The notes under the pieces were generated by a model. The model saw only the letters and a list, made by a program, of their open reading frames with translations. It was not told the origin of the DNA and searched no databases. Shown in pieces: positions 1 through 6,924 of a stretch of 15,899 bases of DNA (its first letter is position 1; the number at the start of each line of letters is the position of its first letter). This DNA is from an uncultured Planctomycetaceae bacterium. GTDB taxonomy: Bacteria > Planctomycetota > Planctomycetia > Pirellulales > Pirellulaceae. Position numbers and translations under genes: made by a program. The stretch is from positions 1 through 15,899 of the forward strand of contig CALELC010000065.1 of assembly GCA_937904535.1 (NCBI GenBank). Reading direction: 5' to 3'.

Positions 1-1
1 T

Positions 2-1810
2 GTGATCAAGGTCATCTGGGGTGACGATTGGGATCAACTGCTGCAGCGGGACGAAACCGGCTTGCTGGCCAAGCGGATGGGCGAGGTCGTCGACGGTCAG
101 TACCAGAAGTACACCGGCATGCCAGGCAGCTACATCCGCGAGCACTTCTTCGGCAAATATCCGGAACTGCTCGAGCTGGTGAAGAACTACAGCGATGAGC
201 GGCTGGAGAAGATGCGGCGCGGCGGCCATGACCCCGAAAAGGTGTACGCCGCTTACAAAGCTGCCACCGAAATGAACAACGGCCTGCCGACGGTCATCCT
301 GGCTAAAACCGTTAAAGGCTATGGCTTGGGCGAGGCCGGCGAAGGCCGCAACGTTGCGCACAACCAAAAGAAGCTCAACGAAGCCGAATTGCTCGAGTTC
401 CGTACCCGCTTCGGTATTCCGATCAGCGATGCCGAAGTTGGCAAGGCACCGTTCTATAAGCCGCCGGCCAGCAGTCAGGAAATCAAATACCTGAAAGAAC
501 GCCGCGCCGCCTTGGGAGGTTTTGTCCCCAGCCGTCCGGTCGAACATCCGACGATGGAAGTGCCGACGCTTGAGGAATACCGCAAGAAGCACGCATCGGG
601 ATCGCAGGGTAAGGACATGAGCACGACGATGGCGTTCGTGCGTCTGTTGACCGACCTGGTGCGTGACAAGAAGATCGGCAAGAACGTGGTCCCGATTGTT
701 CCCGACGAGTCGCGGACGTTCGGGATGGAAGGGATGTTCCGTCAGATCGGCATTTATGCCCACGGCGGCCAGCTCTATGAGCCGGTCGATTCCGAACTGA
801 TCATGTACTACAAGGAAGCCAAAGACGGGCAAATCCTTGAAGAAGGGATCACCGAAGCCGGCTCCATCAGCTCCTTCGCCGCCGCCGGAACAGCTTATAG
901 CTTGCACGGGATCAATATGATTCCGTTCTACATCTATTACAGCATGTTTGGGTTCCAGCGGATCGGCGACTCGATCTGGGCAGCCGCCGACATGCGTGCC
1001 AAGGGCTTCCTGATCGGTGGCACCGCCGGCCGCACCACGCTCAATGGTGAAGGTCTGCAACACCAAGACGGCCACAGCCTGCTCAATGCAATCGCCTTTC
1101 CCACTGTGCGGGCTTATGACCCGGCATTCGGTTATGAGCTAACCGTCATTGTGATGGATGGTCTCAAACGGATGTATCAAGATGGCGAAGTTGCGATCTA
1201 TTACATCACCGCTGAGAACGACACTTATGTCCATCCCGAAATGCCTGAGGGCGTTGAGGAAGGGATCATCAAGGGTTTGTATCGTTATAAGAGCGTGGAA
1301 GTCGAAGGCGCGAAGGCGCGCGTGCAACTGTTCGGCAGCGGTGCGATCCTCAACGGTGTCCTCGCCGCCCAGCAACTGCTGGCCGACAAGTATCAGATCG
1401 CCAGCGATGTGTGGAGCGTCACCAGCTACACGCAACTGCGACGTGAAGCTGCCGACTGTGCCCGCTGGAACATGCTGCATCCGACCATGCCGCCTCGCAA
1501 GAGTTACCTCGAGGAACAACTCGAGGGCGTTTCCGGGCCGTTTATCGCCGCCAGCGACTACGTCCGCGCCTTGCCAGAGCAATTGACTCAGTGGATTCCA
1601 GGGGACTACTGCGTTCTGGGTACCGACGGGATGGGGCGGAGCGAAACTCGCCAGGCCCTGCGGCGGCACTTCGAAGTCGACGCCGAGTCGGTCACGATCG
1701 CCGCGCTTAGCCGACTAAGCAAAACCGGTGTATTTACCAACGAAGAGGTCGCCCAAGCGATCACCGACCTTGGTTTTGATCCCGACAAGCCGAATCCCTA
1801 TTTCGCCTAA
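2..1810 (+). CDS. aceE: Pyruvate dehydrogenase E1 component, homodimeric type (5'-truncated by window edge)
   Basis: This is the thiamine-diphosphate-dependent E1 subunit, which decarboxylates pyruvate and reductively acetylates the lipoyl group of E2. The first visible codon (GTG at 2) is internal: the 602 visible residues align by eye with about residue 288 to the C-terminus of the roughly 887-residue E. coli AceE, so the first third of the gene lies outside. Recognisable blocks are REHFFGKYPE (visible residues 46-55), the dynamic-loop motif GEGRNVAH (its His at visible residue 120 corresponds to E. coli His407), the EEGITEAGSISS block containing the conserved cofactor-activating Glu, and the HQDGHS segment. 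The frame is intact to TAA at 1808-1810. aceF follows after 107 bp, as in classical PDH clusters. The family call is secure; the start cannot be judged. Confidence 0.95.
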   Translation: MIKVIWGDDWDQLLQRDETGLLAKRMGEVVDGQYQKYTGMPGSYIREHFFGKYPELLELVKNYSDERLEKMRRGGHDPEKVYAAYKAATEMNNGLPTVILAKTVKGYGLGEAGEGRNVAHNQKKLNEAELLEFRTRFGIPISDAEVGKAPFYKPPASSQEIKYLKERRAALGGFVPSRPVEHPTMEVPTLEEYRKKHASGSQGKDMSTTMAFVRLLTDLVRDKKIGKNVVPIVPDESRTFGMEGMFRQIGIYAHGGQLYEPVDSELIMYYKEAKDGQILEEGITEAGSISSFAAAGTAYSLHGINMIPFYIYYSMFGFQRIGDSIWAAADMRAKGFLIGGTAGRTTLNGEGLQHQDGHSLLNAIAFPTVRAYDPAFGYELTVIVMDGLKRMYQDGEVAIYYITAENDTYVHPEMPEGVEEGIIKGLYRYKSVEVEGAKARVQLFGSGAILNGVLAAQQLLADKYQIASDVWSVTSYTQLRREAADCARWNMLHPTMPPRKSYLEEQLEGVSGPFIAASDYVRALPEQLTQWIPGDYCVLGTDGMGRSETRQALRRHFEVDAESVTIAALSRLSKTGVFTNEEVAQAITDLGFDPDKPNPYFA

Positions 1811-1836
1811 ACCAGCCGGCTTGGCTGATCGAATCC

Positions 1837-1873
1837 GCCGCGGCAGGCCGTCATTTGGCACGACCTCCGCGGC
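1837..1873 (+). other. Strong bulged hairpin in the aceE-aceF spacer
   Basis: GCCGCGG (1837-1843) pairs perfectly with CCGCGGC (1867-1873). After a one-base bulge, AGG (1845-1847) pairs with CCT (1864-1866), leaving a 16-nt loop. No run of T follows, so it does not look like an intrinsic terminator. It could be an mRNA processing or stability element that sets E1:E2 ratios, or a pausing or Rho-linked site. A smaller hairpin, CAGCC/GGCTG, lies just before it at 1813-1827. Function is inferred only. Confidence 0.4.
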
Positions 1874-1917
1874 TTCCATTCCTTATCCGCATCCCCGATC
1901 ACACTCAACTCGCTCAC

Positions 1918-3426
1918 ATGGCCAACGCAATCCAAGTCAAACTTCCTGAACTCGGCGACGGCATCGATTCAGGGGACATCCTGGATATCTTAGTTTCGGT
2001 TGGTGACGTGATCGAGGAAGGCCAGGAAGTCGTCGAGATCGAGACCGATAAGGCGACGGTACCGGTCCCATCGTCCGCTGGCGGTAAGGTCGTCAAGATT
2101 CACGTCCAACAGGGTCAGTCGGTGCCGATCGGCGGCCTGATTCTGGATCTGGAGCCGGCAGGATCCGAGGGAGCGTCGAGCAGCGCTCCGGCTCCGGCCG
2201 AGCAACCTGCGGAACCGCAGCAACCTGCCGCGCCCGCAGCCGCTGAGGCTCCGGCGGCCCCTGCTGCCGAATCACAGCCGCCACAAGCTCCAGCTCCCGC
2301 TGCCAAGCCCCAACCGGCTGCGGCGCAGCCCGCTCAAGCTGCTAAACCTCAGCCACCGGAAACGGAGCAACCCGATCCTGAAGCAGCTCCAGCAGCGATT
2401 AAACCGAGTGGCCCGCCGGTTCCCACGCCGAAGCCCACTCCGGTCGCCACCAGCGGTAGTCAAGCCGATGATGAAGTGATTCCCGCTGGCCCCGCCATCC
2501 GTCGTCTGGCCCGCGAAGTCGGCGTCGACCTCTCGCAGGTGACCGGCACCGGCGACGGTGGCCGGATCACTCGGGAAGACGTGCTGGCCGTAGTTCGTCA
2601 GGCCAGCCAGGCCATCCGCGGCAGCAAGAGCCCGGCTGCCAGCGAACCGGCCGGGCCCGCCACCGCAGCCCAACTAGGCGCCGCACCGGCCGCTGACAAC
2701 GGCGGCACTCGCGACGATTTCGGGCCGATCCGTGTCGAACGAATGACCAAAATCCGGAAAACCATCGCCGCTCAAATGCATAAGAGTTGGTCGAACGTCG
2801 CTCGCGTGACGAACTTCGACGACGCCGATGTGACCGACTTGGAACGGCTGCGTCAGGCCAGCAAAGACGACTACGCCGCACAAGGCTTGAAGCTGACCAC
2901 GATGCCATTCCTGATCAAAGCGGTGGCGACGGCGCTGCGCCATCACCCGGAGATCAACGCGGTGATCGATAGCGAAAACGAGCAGATCATCTACAAGGAA
3001 TATGTGAACGTCGGCATCGCCGTCGACACCGAGCGCGGGTTGGTCGTGCCGGTGCTGCGAAACGTCGATCGGATGGGCATCCCAGAGATCACCCGGGCTC
3101 TGGCAGAACTGGCCGGCAAGGTTCGCGGCGGGCAATTCCCGGTCAACGAACTTCGCGGGGGCACCTTCACGGTCAGCAACCTCGGAGCCATCGGTGGCCA
3201 GTACAGCACCCCCGTGGTGAATGTGCCGGAAGTCGCGATTCTGCTCGTCGGTCGCAGCCGCAAATTGCCGGTCGTGATGCCCGACGACTCGATCGTTCCA
3301 CGGATGATGATGCCGCTGAGTTTGTCTTACGACCATCGCCTGGTGGACGGCGCCGTCGCGGCCCGGTTCCTCAACGATGTGATCGGCTTCCTGGAAGCTC
3401 CCAGCCGTTTGCTGCTGGCGCTCTAG
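1918..3426 (+). CDS. aceF: Dihydrolipoamide acetyltransferase (E2 of pyruvate dehydrogenase), single lipoyl domain
   Basis: E2 carries acetyl groups on a swinging lipoyl arm and transfers them to CoA in the core of the PDH complex. The 502-residue protein has an N-terminal lipoyl domain (about 1-80) with ETDKA, whose lipoylated Lys is residue 45. A long Ala/Pro/Gln-rich flexible linker follows (about 81-185), then a peripheral-subunit-binding domain (about 187-226, PAGPAIRRLAREVGVDL). The catalytic domain (about 270-502) ends with YDHRLVDG, giving catalytic His473 and Asp477. The ATG at 1918 was chosen because the lipoyl fold begins there. An in-frame TTG at 1855 would add 21 arginine- and proline-rich residues and lies inside a hairpin. 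No clear Shine-Dalgarno site precedes the ATG. There is only one lipoyl domain, against three in E. coli AceF. It is probably co-expressed with aceE; no E3 (lpd) gene follows. Confidence 0.95.
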   Translation: MANAIQVKLPELGDGIDSGDILDILVSVGDVIEEGQEVVEIETDKATVPVPSSAGGKVVKIHVQQGQSVPIGGLILDLEPAGSEGASSSAPAPAEQPAEPQQPAAPAAAEAPAAPAAESQPPQAPAPAAKPQPAAAQPAQAAKPQPPETEQPDPEAAPAAIKPSGPPVPTPKPTPVATSGSQADDEVIPAGPAIRRLAREVGVDLSQVTGTGDGGRITREDVLAVVRQASQAIRGSKSPAASEPAGPATAAQLGAAPAADNGGTRDDFGPIRVERMTKIRKTIAAQMHKSWSNVARVTNFDDADVTDLERLRQASKDDYAAQGLKLTTMPFLIKAVATALRHHPEINAVIDSENEQIIYKEYVNVGIAVDTERGLVVPVLRNVDRMGIPEITRALAELAGKVRGGQFPVNELRGGTFTVSNLGAIGGQYSTPVVNVPEVAILLVGRSRKLPVVMPDDSIVPRMMMPLSLSYDHRLVDGAVAARFLNDVIGFLEAPSRLLLAL

Positions 3427-3496
3427 CGATCCGCTTCAGCCGATCCGGCGGAGCAGGACGGCTCGCTTGCTCGGTGCGGCAAGCGTGCCCAGCACG

Positions 3497-3590
3497 GCCG
3501 CAGCCCATTGCTGCGGCGATCCTCGGATCGCTCACAGCCCTGACAGCAGACTGTCCGCTCAGCGTCCGCAGGGGTCGCTGCAGGGACGCT
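3497..3590 (+). other. Cluster of three stem-loops in the aceF-heme oxygenase spacer
   Basis: The 184-bp spacer 3427-3610 holds no convincing gene but three inverted repeats. GCCGCAG/CTGCGGC spans 3497-3517 with a 7-nt loop. GCGATCC/GGATCGC spans 3516-3531 with almost no loop, and its first two bases overlap the previous stem, so the two may be alternatives. The strongest is AGCGTCC+GCAG paired with CTGC+GGACGCT at 3561-3590: 11 bp with a 2-nt bulge and a 6-nt loop, ending 20 nt before the bphO start codon. None has a U-tract. They may separate the PDH and phytochrome transcripts or form a structured leader for bphO. No sigma-70 or sigma-54 promoter was recognisable here. Confidence 0.4.
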
Positions 3591-3610
3591 CATCGACCAG
3601 CAACGATGCG

Positions 3611-4198
3611 ATGATACTTTCGGCTTTGCGGACTGCGACCCGGGAACAGCACCTGCGTGTGGAGCGGGCTGTTAATCTGCCGGCGCGGCTTCGCTCGCGA
3701 GCATCCTTCGGCAGTTTGCTGGAGCGGTTCTACGGCTACTACAGTCCGCTGGAAGAGCGGCTGACGGCTTTGGCTCGCGCCGGGCAGGTGCCCTTTGACC
3801 TGCAACCACGATTGAAAACGACACTGCTCCGCCAGGATTTGCTGGCTCTTGGCCGGACGCCGGAACAGATTGCGACGCTACCGCTCTGCACTGAGTTGCC
3901 ATCGCTCAGAGAGACGGCGGACGCGATGGGCTGCCTGTATGTCCTCGAAGGAGCGACACTCGGCGGCCAAATCATTCGCCAGGCGGTGAGCCGTCAGCTC
4001 GGGATTGAGCCAGACAGCGGCTGTGCGTTTTTCCATAGCTACGGCAGTCGCACACATTCTCAGTGGTCTAATTTTTGCTCTATTCTTGCTGATTACGGCG
4101 ACCGTCACCCTGGAGCCGAAAGTCAGGTGATCACTGCGGCTACAGAGACATTCGCGAGGTTGGGAAGTTGGATCGAGGGACAACCGGTCACCTGCTGA
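3611..4198 (+). CDS. bphO: Biliverdin-producing heme oxygenase of the phytochrome-associated type
   Basis: It opens heme to biliverdin, CO and iron, and so supplies the chromophore of the phytochrome encoded next to it; it should be cytoplasmic. The 195-residue length is typical of bacterial BphO proteins. The N-terminal helix has TREQH with the likely proximal heme ligand His14. The distal helix signature YVLEGATLGG (110-119) contains the flexible Gly118-Gly119 pair over the heme. The ATG at 3611 was chosen because the first helix starts there. The same frame is open back to 3467, but that extension is low-complexity and overlaps the spacer stem-loops. The 3' end overlaps the phytochrome gene by 31 bp, which implies co-translation and argues that the product serves chromophore supply rather than iron scavenging. 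The symbol is by context; the family assignment is strong. Confidence 0.9.
   Translation: MILSALRTATREQHLRVERAVNLPARLRSRASFGSLLERFYGYYSPLEERLTALARAGQVPFDLQPRLKTTLLRQDLLALGRTPEQIATLPLCTELPSLRETADAMGCLYVLEGATLGGQIIRQAVSRQLGIEPDSGCAFFHSYGSRTHSQWSNFCSILADYGDRHPGAESQVITAATETFARLGSWIEGQPVTC
4156..4170 (+). promoter_or_regulatory. Ribosome binding site and TTG start of the bacteriophytochrome
   Basis: GAGG at 4156-4159 lies 8 nt before the TTG at 4168, inside the end of bphO. No ATG or GTG exists in this frame between the TTG and the chromophore Cys codon. The site therefore decides the start and points to translational coupling with bphO. Confidence 0.6.
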
Positions 4199-6474
4199 CC
4201 AATACGACAGCTGCGCAGGATCACGACAAACAGGCGATCGACTTGTCGGCCTGTGAACGTGAACCGATTCAGATCCCCGGCAGTATCCAGCCGCACGGCG
4301 TGCTGTTCGTTCTCAGTCCCGATGATCTTCGCATCACCCAGGTCAGCGAAAACCTAGGCGAGCTTCTTGGACATCCTCCCGCTCAAGCGCTCGGGAAGCC
4401 GATCGACAAATACGTCGGGCAAGCAATCCGGCACAAGCTCGATGGTGCACCGCTGGTCCGCGGTCGCCCCAGCAGCTTGGGGACGGTGCAGGCAAGCGTG
4501 GACGGCATTGAGCGGTCGTTTGATGCCATTGCCCACCCGAGCCCCGAAGGGATAGTGCTCGAACTCGAACTCGTCTCCGGTCATTCACCGCCCGATCTCT
4601 ATCCGCTGCTGGACCGGTTCACACTGCGAACGGAGGCGGCGACCTCGGTCGATCAACTGTGCGACTGGATCGCCGAAGAGATTGCCCGCCTGACCGGTTT
4701 TGACCGCGTCCTGATCTATCGCTTCGACTCCACCTGGAACGGCACCGTCATCGGTGAACACGGCAACGGTCGCCTGCCGTCCTACTTGCATCATCGTTTC
4801 CCCGCGGCCGATATTCCTGCCCAAGCTCGAGAACTTTACCGGCACAACCGCTTGCGGCTGATCCCCGACGCCGACTATCGCCCGGTACCGCTGACCCCGG
4901 TCATTCATCCGCAGACCGGCAAGCCGCTGGATATGAGCTTTGCGACCCTGCGCAGTGTGTCGCCGGTGCATGTGCAGTACATGAAAAACATGCAGACCGC
5001 GGCCTCGATGTCGGTATCCATCCTGCGTGACGAGCGGCTCTGGGGGTTGATTTCGTGCCATCATCACGAGCCGCGGATGGTGCCGTTTGCGATCCGCGGC
5101 ATTTGCGATCTGTTCGCTCGGGCGTTCTCGCTGCGGCTGGCGGCCTTGGAACAGCGGCAAGACTACGAGCGGCGGGTCCAGGTGCACGCGACTTATGCTC
5201 AATTGGTCGAACGGATTGCCGACGGTTCCGATTTTGTCGCGGCTCTGGAACGCAACCCGTCGCTGCTGCTAGCCGTTACCGGAGCGACCGGAGCGGCAGT
5301 CGTGACCCAGCAGCCTCAGTGCCTGCTGGTCGGCCAGACACCGACGCAGCAGCAAGTGCGCGAGTTGAGCGAGTGGCTGTTCAGTAACGTGAAGCAAGAC
5401 GTGTATCACACCGATGCGCTGGCTAGCGTCTATCCGCCAGCAGCGGCGATGCAGGATCAGGCTAGTGGGCTGCTCGCGATTTCGGTCTCGAAGCTGCATC
5501 CGAGTTACGTACTCTGGTTTCGTCCCGAAATCATTCAGACGATCCAGTGGGGCGGCGATCCGCGCGCATCGGCCCACACGCGCGGTGAGCGGTCGGAGCT
5601 GCACCCGCGGGCATCCTTTGTGACCTGGCGGGAAACGGTTCACCAGCGAGCGTCGGCTTGGGAACCAAGCGAAGTCGAGATCGCGGCAGAGCTGCGTGAT
5701 GTGCTGGTGGGCACCGTGTTGCGGAGAGCCGAAGAGCTCGCTGAGCTCAACGTCGAGTTGACGCGCAGCAACCGCGAACTCGAAGCATTCTCCTATTCCG
5801 TCAGCCATGACTTGCGAGCACCGCTGCGGCATATCGTCGGCTTTGCCCAGATGCTGATGGAATCCGGTGCCTCGGCTCTGTCGGAAAGAGAACGCCACTG
5901 GCTCAAAAACATCCGTGAATCGAGCGAGTATGCGAGCCTGCTGGTCGACAAGTTACTCGGCTATTCGCGACTGGGCCGAGCTGACCTGCAGCTGTCTCCC
6001 ATCGATCTGAACCTGCTGGTCGAGGAAGTGCGCCAGGATGTGGTGCGCGATGCCGATGGCCGGCGGATTGACTGGAAGATAGGCGAGCTGCCGGTCGTCA
6101 CCGCCGACCTGATGATGCTCCGCATGGCCGTCCGCGACCTCATCAGCAATGCGGTAAAATACACACGCAATCAAGACATTGCCGAAATCGAAATCGGCAG
6201 CCATCACGAGGACGACGAGGTGGTATTTTATGTCAAAGACAACGGAGTGGGATTCGACATGCAGTTTGCCAACAAGTTATTTGGGGTGTTCCAGCGTCTG
6301 CATCGCTGGGAAGATTACGAGGGAACCGGTATCGGTTTGGCAAACGTCCGGCGGGTGATCGAGCGTCACGGTGGCCGCACGTGGGCCCAAGCTAAAGTGA
6401 ATGGAGGTGCATCCTTCTACTTCAGCTTGCCCAGCTCATCGGCAGCCCCACAGAGAGCTCAGATACATGCTTAA
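4168..6474 (+). CDS. bphP: Bacteriophytochrome sensor histidine kinase (PAS-GAF-PHY-HisKA-HATPase)
   Basis: A biliverdin-binding red/far-red photoreceptor kinase of 768 residues. The N-terminal segment has CEREPIQIPGSIQPHG, with Cys29 at the position of the biliverdin-linking Cys24 of Deinococcus BphP; PAS spans about 35-140. The GAF domain (about 150-320) has the DIPAQA motif (Asp215), the chromophore-contact His268 in VHVQYMKNM, and SCHHH (297-300, with His298 matching the second conserved His). The PHY domain (about 335-510) has the tongue motif PRASF (480-484). A coiled helix leads to HisKA with phosphoacceptor His547 in SVSHDLRAP, then the ATPase N box (Asn661 in NAVKY), DNGVG (691-695) and GTGIGL (719-724). 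All key residues for chromophore binding and kinase activity are present. It overlaps bphO by 31 bp and the response-regulator gene by 8 bp. The absorption type (ordinary or bathy) cannot be told from sequence alone. Confidence 0.96.
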   Translation: MDRGTTGHLLTNTTAAQDHDKQAIDLSACEREPIQIPGSIQPHGVLFVLSPDDLRITQVSENLGELLGHPPAQALGKPIDKYVGQAIRHKLDGAPLVRGRPSSLGTVQASVDGIERSFDAIAHPSPEGIVLELELVSGHSPPDLYPLLDRFTLRTEAATSVDQLCDWIAEEIARLTGFDRVLIYRFDSTWNGTVIGEHGNGRLPSYLHHRFPAADIPAQARELYRHNRLRLIPDADYRPVPLTPVIHPQTGKPLDMSFATLRSVSPVHVQYMKNMQTAASMSVSILRDERLWGLISCHHHEPRMVPFAIRGICDLFARAFSLRLAALEQRQDYERRVQVHATYAQLVERIADGSDFVAALERNPSLLLAVTGATGAAVVTQQPQCLLVGQTPTQQQVRELSEWLFSNVKQDVYHTDALASVYPPAAAMQDQASGLLAISVSKLHPSYVLWFRPEIIQTIQWGGDPRASAHTRGERSELHPRASFVTWRETVHQRASAWEPSEVEIAAELRDVLVGTVLRRAEELAELNVELTRSNRELEAFSYSVSHDLRAPLRHIVGFAQMLMESGASALSERERHWLKNIRESSEYASLLVDKLLGYSRLGRADLQLSPIDLNLLVEEVRQDVVRDADGRRIDWKIGELPVVTADLMMLRMAVRDLISNAVKYTRNQDIAEIEIGSHHEDDEVVFYVKDNGVGFDMQFANKLFGVFQRLHRWEDYEGTGIGLANVRRVIERHGGRTWAQAKVNGGASFYFSLPSSSAAPQRAQIHA

Positions 6475-6922
6475 GCCGATTCTACTGGTTGAGGATAATC
6501 CCAAGGACCTCGAGCTGTCGTTGCTCGCACTGGAACGCAGCAACCTGGCCAACGAAGTGGTGACTGTCCGCGACGGCGCCGAAGCGATCGATTATTTGTT
6601 TCGCCAGGGAGAGTATCAGTCGCGTCCCGAGGGCAATCCGGCAGTCGTGCTGCTGGACCTCAAACTGCCTAAAATTGATGGCATCGAAGTGCTGCAGCGG
6701 GTCCGCTCGGTCGATCACCTGCGCTCGATTCCGGTGGTGATGCTGACCACCTCGCGCGAAGAAAAAGATCTGGTACGAAGCTACAAACTCGGCGTCAACG
6801 CTTATGTCGTTAAGCCGATTGCGTTTGATGAGTTCATATCGGCGATTCAGGATCTGGGCGTGTTCTGGGCGGTACTCAACGAGCCACCACCGGGTTCTCT
6901 GAAATTTGAACGCCGGGCCTGA
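6467..6922 (+). CDS. Rcp1-like single-domain response regulator
   Basis: A 151-residue stand-alone receiver domain of the type that partners phytochrome kinases such as cyanobacterial Cph1 (Rcp1 family). Acidic-pocket residues Glu9-Asp10 (LVEDNPKD), phosphoacceptor Asp64 (LLDLKLPKIDG), the switch Thr in MLTTS (92-96) and Lys116 (VVKP) are all present. The C-terminal LGVFWAVLNEPPP (130-142) is the extension typical of Rcp1-like proteins. There is no DNA-binding domain, so it acts by protein contact or as a phosphate shuttle. The ATG at 6467 starts the fold exactly and overlaps the phytochrome stop codon by 8 bp, the classic sign of translational coupling between kinase and cognate regulator. 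An in-frame upstream start at 6401 would add residues only shadowing the kinase gene and is not favoured. Confidence 0.92.
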   Translation: MLKPILLVEDNPKDLELSLLALERSNLANEVVTVRDGAEAIDYLFRQGEYQSRPEGNPAVVLLDLKLPKIDGIEVLQRVRSVDHLRSIPVVMLTTSREEKDLVRSYKLGVNAYVVKPIAFDEFISAIQDLGVFWAVLNEPPPGSLKFERRA

Positions 6923-6924
6923 AT

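Noticed and set aside
1855..1870. TTGGCACG followed by GC with GG-N10-GC spacing, resembling a sigma-54 promoter before aceF.
   Set aside because: The -12 part reads CCGC instead of TTGC, the site lies within a strong hairpin, and aceF probably shares the aceE transcript. The match is best explained by chance.
1855..1917. Upstream TTG start that would lengthen E2 by 21 residues.
   Set aside because: The added residues are not part of the lipoyl fold, and the ATG at 1918 begins exactly at the domain.
2674..3336. Minus-strand open frame of 220 codons opposite the E2 catalytic domain.
   Set aside because: It is His/Asp/Arg-rich, typical of an antisense frame, and lies opposite a strongly conserved enzyme domain.
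3467..3610. Open frame upstream of the heme oxygenase start, adding 48 residues.
   Set aside because: The translation is low-complexity, shows no homology to the family N-terminus and covers the spacer stem-loops.
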